From positions 1-64,000 of the forward strand of contig NZ_JNYV01000015.1 of the NCBI RefSeq assembly GCF_000717275.1: a stretch of DNA of 64,000 nucleotides. The letters run 5' to 3'. This stretch comes from Kitasatospora arboriphila (lineage in GTDB: Bacteria > Actinomycetota > Actinomycetes > Mycobacteriales > Mycobacteriaceae). The position numbers and the translations under genes were made by a program. This document shows positions 59,120-64,000 of the stretch, one piece after another. Below the pieces are notes generated by a model, which did not search any database, was not told where the DNA came from, and worked only from the letters and a program-made list of their open reading frames with translations. How positions within the stretch are numbered: position 1 is the first letter of the stretch; the number at the start of each line of letters is the position of its first letter.

Positions 59120-59777
59120 AAGGCCCCCTACGTCCTGGACTCGTGTCTCGAACCCGAATGCCGCAATGATAGTCAGATGGGTGTGGCTGAGTACCACTTG
59201 CCGAGTAGCGCGGGCGACAGCGACCCGCGATCTTCGCAGGTCTAGGCCGTCCGATTCATCTGAACGTATGAACTGACTTTGACGACGGCGATTACTAGTC
59301 GATGTCGCAGTTGGTGGGGTGACGCCGGTGGCGCATTGGGCAGGCCGATCACGCCTGGTGCATCGCATCGGACGTAGACCAGCGCTGGGCTGGCACCGGA
59401 GCAAGCACAGATACGATCAATCGATTACTTGCACAACAGGACTTAGACATTGTCTCCCCACCGCTGGCGCCGCTGCCCAGTAATTAAGAGCGACAGCGTG
59501 CCCCCATACGAACGGCTGATTGGTTGATTCCTAGGACCCGAACCCTAGATGGTCCTCGAGCCGGCGCGTACCAATCCTGCACGAGCACTAGGCAGGAATG
59601 ACCGGAACGCGCCGCTGCGTCCCGTCCATGTTTGGTCCTTGTACGTTCCCGCTTTAGGCATGCCGCCACTGATGTGATTCTCTAACCACCGCATAGGACA
59701 ATGTGCATCCAGGGAAGCTTCGGGTGGACCGCGTCGTAGCCGAGGTAGCGACCGCCGCTCCCCCACGAGTGTTCTAG
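59120..59777. other. gap with no supported gene
   Basis: About 660 bp between the metalloprotease start and the next minus-strand gene. Open frames lack starts and natural composition. Should contain the metalloprotease promoter at its left end. Confidence 0.35.
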
Positions 59778-60581
59778 CTAGTTATAAGGGCCTTCGTGCC
59801 ATGATCCGTCCCTGCAGGTGTAGGTGATTCCGCTGTTTTCGTGGTAGCGGGTTGTCCCCTCGACGCAACTGTCAGGGTCCGGTGCGACGGTCGTGGCAGG
59901 GGGAATCACCACCGGTTCTGGCGCTGGGTCCGGGTTTTCTGGGGGTTGTGTAGCGGTGGTCGGTTGGGCTGTCTCGGGCGGTGGCGGGGCCGCAGACTCC
60001 TGGGAGGAGGCTGCGGGAATTCCTGTTATGTCCCACTCGAACGCCTGTCGTGTGTCGGGATCGCGGTATCCAAGCAGCTGGGCTGTGATCGGCAAACGGA
60101 AGGTTTCGGTGCGGAGAATCTGAGCGTTCGGCAGGGGGTCGTTCGTTGCCGTCCGCCCTTCAGAACCGCCCGCGCATTGGTACTGGTCCTCGACACTTGG
60201 CGTCGCCCGGACGGTTTGATCGGTGACAGTATAGAAATCCGGAGTCGCGAGGTACGCGCTATCGAGCGGAATATCCGACGTCTCTAATATGAACGTCGCG
60301 ACTAAAAGACGGTCAACGGCGTCACTGGGCGGCCCGGCTGTGCCGACTGAGTCGCAGACGCCTGGATCGACGGCGCCTACGAGTGTGATTTTGTATGCGC
60401 CGTCCGTGCGTTCAACGGGCTTTCCGATCTGTCCGACGGTCGCGCCACGTCCAGCACTCGTTGAGGTAGGTGAACTAGACGTTGGCGAACTAGACGACCC
60501 CCCGTCGTCCGACGAGCACGAAGCGATTAGCAACGTTGCGATGAGCGCGAAAGACAGGCCAGGGATCCGCATAATTTTCAT
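59778..60581 (-). CDS. lipoprotein with Pro-rich linker
   Basis: The protein has 267 aa. Lipobox LLIASC (Cys near 22), Ser/Thr spacer, then a DUF4352-like beta domain (about 60-175) with two Cys (VDPGVCDSVG...DQYQCAGG) and strands DRLLVATFILETSD and YKITLVGAVD. A long Pro/Ala/Thr-rich linker and a short C-terminal Cys pair (CVEGTTRYHENSGITYTCRD) follow. Exported, anchored; ligand unknown. Confidence 0.65.
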   Translation of the reverse strand: MKIMRIPGLSFALIATLLIASCSSDDGGSSSSPTSSSPTSTSAGRGATVGQIGKPVERTDGAYKITLVGAVDPGVCDSVGTAGPPSDAVDRLLVATFILETSDIPLDSAYLATPDFYTVTDQTVRATPSVEDQYQCAGGSEGRTATNDPLPNAQILRTETFRLPITAQLLGYRDPDTRQAFEWDITGIPAASSQESAAPPPPETAQPTTATQPPENPDPAPEPVVIPPATTVAPDPDSCVEGTTRYHENSGITYTCRDGSWHEGPYN

Positions 60582-60808
60582 CCTCCCATCCGGAAGGCCC
60601 GCGCCCCCAGACCGACGCGACGTGCGGGTACGCCCTGGTGATCAGTACCTCGCGGCGAATGCGCGTACGTACCACCTCTATCGGTCTAGCACGACATCGA
60701 GTGGCGATTGTCAAAGTGCCTATGAGGCTGCCGAAACGTGGGCGGCTATGACTTCAACTAACAGGAGGGGCTGTCCCGGACGATGTATCGGCTCGACTGC
60801 CGGGGAGT

Positions 60809-61501
60809 TCACCACGGTACTTGTTCCCAGCTCGTCGGCAAGTCTGCCGGCATTGGTTCAGCGCACGTGATGGTTCCCGAAATCGAGAACGACTCGATTG
60901 GGGAGGATCCGTTTGTGTTGTGATTAAAGCTAATTCCTGAGAAGGCGATCACCCGTCGGTCCTCGCTGATGGTGGAATACCCCTGCTCGGATAGACCCCA
61001 AACCGCGCCGGCCGTGTCCACAATCGGTGCTGTTATGTTGTTGCCCTCGTTGTCTTCAGCGGTGGCTTTCCCCTGCACAGGGATAGAACTACTAGAGACT
61101 AGAGTCGATCGCTCGATTCTGATACCCGCGTATTCGTCCTCCGGCGACGTTGCTTCGAACACCCAGCCTGGCCCGTACTTTCGGCTGAGGTCGCCAGCAG
61201 TCGATGAGCAGTTACTCGGTATGCGAAACTCGCCCGTCCAAGCACCCCCGAATGTGTAGTGGGCGATTGGCTCGACGTCTGCTACAGGTTGTGGAAGAGG
61301 CGGCAACCTCACTTGATCGAAGCTGCGGTTGCCAACAAACGTGAGCTTTGGAGCCAAGTACTTTGCGGTGCTCGGCGTCACAGCTGTTGGACTCGATGAC
61401 AGACGAGCATCGTGAGAGTTCGAAGGGGGTGGGACGCAGGCAGCCAAAGCAGTAACACAGCCAATGAGCGCTGCGCATACAAGAAACGAACGTGCACTCA
61501 T
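60809..61501 (-). CDS. lipoprotein of unknown function
   Basis: The protein has 230 aa from the ATG at 61501. Lipobox TALAAC, Ser/Pro spacer, then a beta-rich region of about 170 residues with AHYTFGGAWTGEFRIPSNCS and a final TITCAEPMP Cys. No family recognised. Divergent or distant from the restriction genes to the right. Confidence 0.62.
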   Translation of the reverse strand: MSARSFLVCAALIGCVTALAACVPPPSNSHDARLSSSPTAVTPSTAKYLAPKLTFVGNRSFDQVRLPPLPQPVADVEPIAHYTFGGAWTGEFRIPSNCSSTAGDLSRKYGPGWVFEATSPEDEYAGIRIERSTLVSSSSIPVQGKATAEDNEGNNITAPIVDTAGAVWGLSEQGYSTISEDRRVIAFSGISFNHNTNGSSPIESFSISGTITCAEPMPADLPTSWEQVPW

Positions 61502-61688
61502 CAGGAAATTATGGCACTGTCGCCTGTCTGCCACCTGCGAACAAAGACACCGTTGGCGACGTCTTGACCGGCCGTGACTGGCAGCCCTTTGAACCTGCAC
61601 TCATCTGACTTGACCTTCAGGGTGCACCACGCCTCTGAAATCCCGTGTGCGTCCACGGTCCCGATTTGCGCCGACGTAAGGCGACCGT

Positions 61689-62741
61689 TCAGAGTGGTGT
61701 GCCGCCGGGCGGTGGTGGCGGTTGTTTGCGTCGGTCGCGGGCATTTTTGTGCAGGTTGACCGGTGTTGCGTCGAGAACGCGCTCGACCATGGTGGCAAGG
61801 AAGGCTGCCGGTGACAGGTTGGCCGGTGTTCGTCGGTGGTCGATGCGTACGGGTGGGAGCTGTGCGAGTTCCAGGGTGACTTCGGACTCAGGTATCACGA
61901 GGGGTTCGTCGTTGACGTCGTCCGGAGACGGAACCAACCCCGCCGTCACACCGCGGTCCTCGTCGTCTTGGCCGCTGTCGGGGGGTGGCGGTTCGTCGGT
62001 GCCGTACTCGAACAGGATCACGCAGGTTGCGTGGTAGGCGTCGTCTTCGCGGCCAAGTTTGGCCAGCAGGTCGAGCAGCCATTCAGCGGTAGCTGGTTCT
62101 TTGGCGAAGACATCAGTGCGTAGGCCGAAAGCAAATCCCAGCGCAGCCATGGGGTGTCGAAGCCGCAGGTTCTTTGCATCGCCGTAGGACTCTTCGATGC
62201 GGTTGGGTGCGTTCTTCCCGTAGGAGGAGTCCATCCGTTTGGTGGAGATGAGAACCTCAGGGCCGGTCTGCCAGTCGGTCATAATGACATCGACTTGTTT
62301 GAGGTAGTTCTTTCCTAGAATCGACGCGGACGACCCCGTGACGTTTTTGACGTTGCCCTTCTTGATCAACCGGTTACGCAGCTCTGCTTGCAGCGCGGTC
62401 GGCAGAGCACCTTTGTCGAGGAGCCGTGCCACGGGGCCGGGGAGAATGCGCGGGTGAGATGCCCGCGGCCACACTGCGTCCTCGTCGAACCCGGCGCGGC
62501 GAAGTTCGTAGGCACACCAGACGTCCAATGCAAGGGCAGGAACCCCCGACTGGGTGTCGGCAGCTAAATGCAGTGGTACCCCAAGCAACCGCTCGAGCGT
62601 GGCGTAGTCCGGCTCGTACCGCAGTGTTCCGTCCGCCGCGGTCGCCCATGGTGATACGTACTGCCCTTCGGGGGCCGCGTCGGCGACGATCCGGTCGAAC
62701 AGCACCCACGCGCGTTCTTTGGTCGATGGCTTAGCGGCCAC
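61689..62741 (-). CDS. restriction endonuclease (predicted)
   Basis: The protein has 350 aa if started at the GTG at 62741 (GAGG 5 nt upstream, 11-bp overlap with the methyltransferase); an earlier in-frame ATG at 62795 exists. The core DVIMTDWQTGPEVLISTKRM followed by SSYGKNAPNRIEESYGDAKN looks like a PD-(D/E)xK-type site with a variant last motif (S-T-K), in a context seen in endonucleases paired with adenine methyltransferases. The C-terminal 80 residues are Pro/acidic and disordered. Cuts DNA lacking the partner's methylation. Specificity not deducible. Confidence 0.65.
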   Translation of the reverse strand: MAAKPSTKERAWVLFDRIVADAAPEGQYVSPWATAADGTLRYEPDYATLERLLGVPLHLAADTQSGVPALALDVWCAYELRRAGFDEDAVWPRASHPRILPGPVARLLDKGALPTALQAELRNRLIKKGNVKNVTGSSASILGKNYLKQVDVIMTDWQTGPEVLISTKRMDSSYGKNAPNRIEESYGDAKNLRLRHPMAALGFAFGLRTDVFAKEPATAEWLLDLLAKLGREDDAYHATCVILFEYGTDEPPPPDSGQDDEDRGVTAGLVPSPDDVNDEPLVIPESEVTLELAQLPPVRIDHRRTPANLSPAAFLATMVERVLDATPVNLHKNARDRRKQPPPPPGGTPL

Positions 62742-64000
62742 TGCTGCCTCGCCCTGTCCGTCGGGCCGCGAGCTCGGCGCGCGCGCGGCGCACATGCTTG
62801 ATCTGCGTCGCGCTGACTTTCCGTGAGTTGATGAGCAGCGCTGCGTCGACCAACTCGACAGCGCCGAGGAGGTTGCCGGACTTCAGTTCCAGGCCGACCC
62901 GGGAACGTATTTTGCGGAGTGCAGGGGCTCGCCGGTGGACCAGCTCCGGTGCGGGCATGGCCCAGACGTCGGCTTCTTTGGGTTCGACTTTGAGGATGCC
63001 GCCTCCGTAGGAGCGGCCCACCATTTCGGCGTTGAGCACGGTGAGCGAGTTCAGGCTGGCAAGGGGAAGGAGCTCTTTCCCGAGCTCGCGGTGCTCGGGG
63101 CGCAGGTACACTCCGTGAACTGAGTTGAGGTGGTAGGCGTGCGCCTGGTTGGTTGTCAACCGCGGTGTGTCGGCGTTCATGCAGGTCAGCATCAGATCGG
63201 CCGGTTTGACTAGGGGTACTCGATACCAGGTTTTGCGGACGCGGCATTTGTACGCCTTGTCGACTCCGGTCTTCTCGCCAGCCTTGATGTACGCGCGTGC
63301 TTGGGCAGACGGGTTCTCACCGGGATAGAACAGGTACGTCGATTTCCCTTCTTTGCCTAAACGGGTGAGCATGGCGGTCGAAAGGACCAGACCTCGAAGG
63401 TGCGTCGATCCGGGTGGCGATAGACGAAGTAGTTCATCGCGCGGCAGATCCAGCCTGTCGACGTCATCTGGGGATAGCGTGAAGTAGTGATTCGCCCCGG
63501 TCACCATGCCCAGGGTCGTGTCGCCCCAGCTCTCGAGGTTGGTGAACTCTCCTCTTTCGATGAGACGTTGCAGCGGTTCAACGGCTTTCGCGGAAACTAG
63601 CGAGCCAGTCCACTTTCCGGCGGGATCTATTGGTGCCCATGGCTTGCCGGTTCCGAGCGATGCTAGGTCGGAGGCGTTCTTGGCTTGGCGGATCACCGCG
63701 TGATCGGTTGGCCCCTTGCGGTAACCATCGGCCAGCAGCAGGACGACGTCGGCCTCGGCCTCGGGAAAGATCTGTTCGTCGAAGAGCACTAGCTCGACGG
63801 AGGTGAAGTTGTCGAACAAGAATTGGCGTACCGGGGCGGCGTAGTTCACCGACAGCAGCTCGGCAGGCAGCACCAGTCCTAGGCGTCCGCCGTCGTTGAG
63901 GAACAGCGCCGAATGCACGGTGAACGCAGCCCAGCTCGACGCCAGCCCTGTCAGGGGGACGCCGGCGCGCAGGGCGGCGGCACGAGACCGCATGCGCGCG
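62731..64000 (-). CDS. N6-adenine DNA methyltransferase, C-terminal part (runs off window)
   Basis: The frame is open to the window end, giving at least 420 residues. It starts inside the catalytic domain: GGRLGLVLPAELLSVNYAAP and VELVLFDEQIFPEAEADVVL are the strands after the NPPY motif of class I (gamma-type) adenine methyltransferases, and the NPPY itself should lie beyond 64000. The long C-terminal half (ESWGDTTLGMVTGANHYFTL...) resembles target-recognition domains. It overlaps the endonuclease gene, so the two form a restriction-modification unit. Confidence 0.75.
   Translation of the reverse strand, partial: ARMRSRAAALRAGVPLTGLASSWAAFTVHSALFLNDGGRLGLVLPAELLSVNYAAPVRQFLFDNFTSVELVLFDEQIFPEAEADVVLLLADGYRKGPTDHAVIRQAKNASDLASLGTGKPWAPIDPAGKWTGSLVSAKAVEPLQRLIERGEFTNLESWGDTTLGMVTGANHYFTLSPDDVDRLDLPRDELLRLSPPGSTHLRGLVLSTAMLTRLGKEGKSTYLFYPGENPSAQARAYIKAGEKTGVDKAYKCRVRKTWYRVPLVKPADLMLTCMNADTPRLTTNQAHAYHLNSVHGVYLRPEHRELGKELLPLASLNSLTVLNAEMVGRSYGGGILKVEPKEADVWAMPAPELVHRRAPALRKIRSRVGLELKSGNLLGAVELVDAALLINSRKVSATQIKHVRRARAELAARRTGRGSSGR

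Noticed and set aside
1..64000. tRNA, rRNA or CRISPR features
   Set aside because: No cloverleaf-like segments with a GGTTCGA-type arm, no rRNA-like sequence and no regularly spaced short repeats were seen by eye; a dedicated scan would be needed to be certain.

Overview
The window looks like a chromosomal accessory region of a mycolic-acid actinomycete (order Mycobacteriales: the Gordonia/Williamsia/Rhodococcus/Nocardia type). The reasons are the fairly high GC, frequent GTG/TTG starts, many lipobox lipoproteins including DUF732-like and DUF3558-like ones, a cutinase-type secreted hydrolase, a PapA-like acyltransferase, Lsr2 nucleoid proteins and a FadE-type acyl-CoA dehydrogenase at the left edge. 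No rRNA, tRNA, CRISPR array, integrase or intact insertion sequence was recognised. All assignments come from reading the sequence; no database search was run.

Layout. 0-18 kb: an envelope or exopolysaccharide locus. It holds four GT2/GT4 glycosyltransferase genes (one with two fused GT2 domains), two polysaccharide pyruvyl-transferase-like genes, two Wzx-like flippases, a large multi-spanning membrane protein, a condensation-type (PapA-like) acyltransferase, a DUF998 membrane protein and a secreted GH16 glycanase. An Lsr2-type xenogeneic silencer sits inside it. 18-30 kb: secreted proteins (an SGNH hydrolase and a cutinase, each fused to a beta-propeller) flank a four-gene regulatory cassette: NarL-type response regulator, membrane histidine kinase, degenerate kinase-like membrane protein, stand-alone LuxR HTH protein. 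A lipoprotein with three copies of a four-cysteine domain follows. 30-33 kb: a GAF-EAL phosphodiesterase and lipoproteins.

33-48 kb: a gene-poor, decayed region. It holds a truncated Lsr2, an ECF sigma pseudogene, tiny ORFs, a trypsin-like protease operon, an RHH protein, DUF6461 and DUF2716 genes or fragments, three related envelope proteins and six copies of an unusual repeat. The repeat is a 20-bp palindrome lying exactly 4 nt upstream of a -35-like hexamer. 48-61 kb: more lipoproteins, then a second complete copy of the regulatory cassette (50.7-54.0 kb). That copy is preceded by a paralogue of the gene at 19.3 kb and followed by two more proteins with the four-cysteine domain; a secreted metzincin-like protease comes after. 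61.7-64 kb: a restriction-modification pair (endonuclease plus N6-adenine methyltransferase, the latter cut by the window edge).

The best candidates for undescribed biology are the duplicated cassette with its kinase/pseudokinase pair, orphan HTH and four-cysteine exported proteins, and the six-copy palindrome-promoter repeat around immunity-like small genes.
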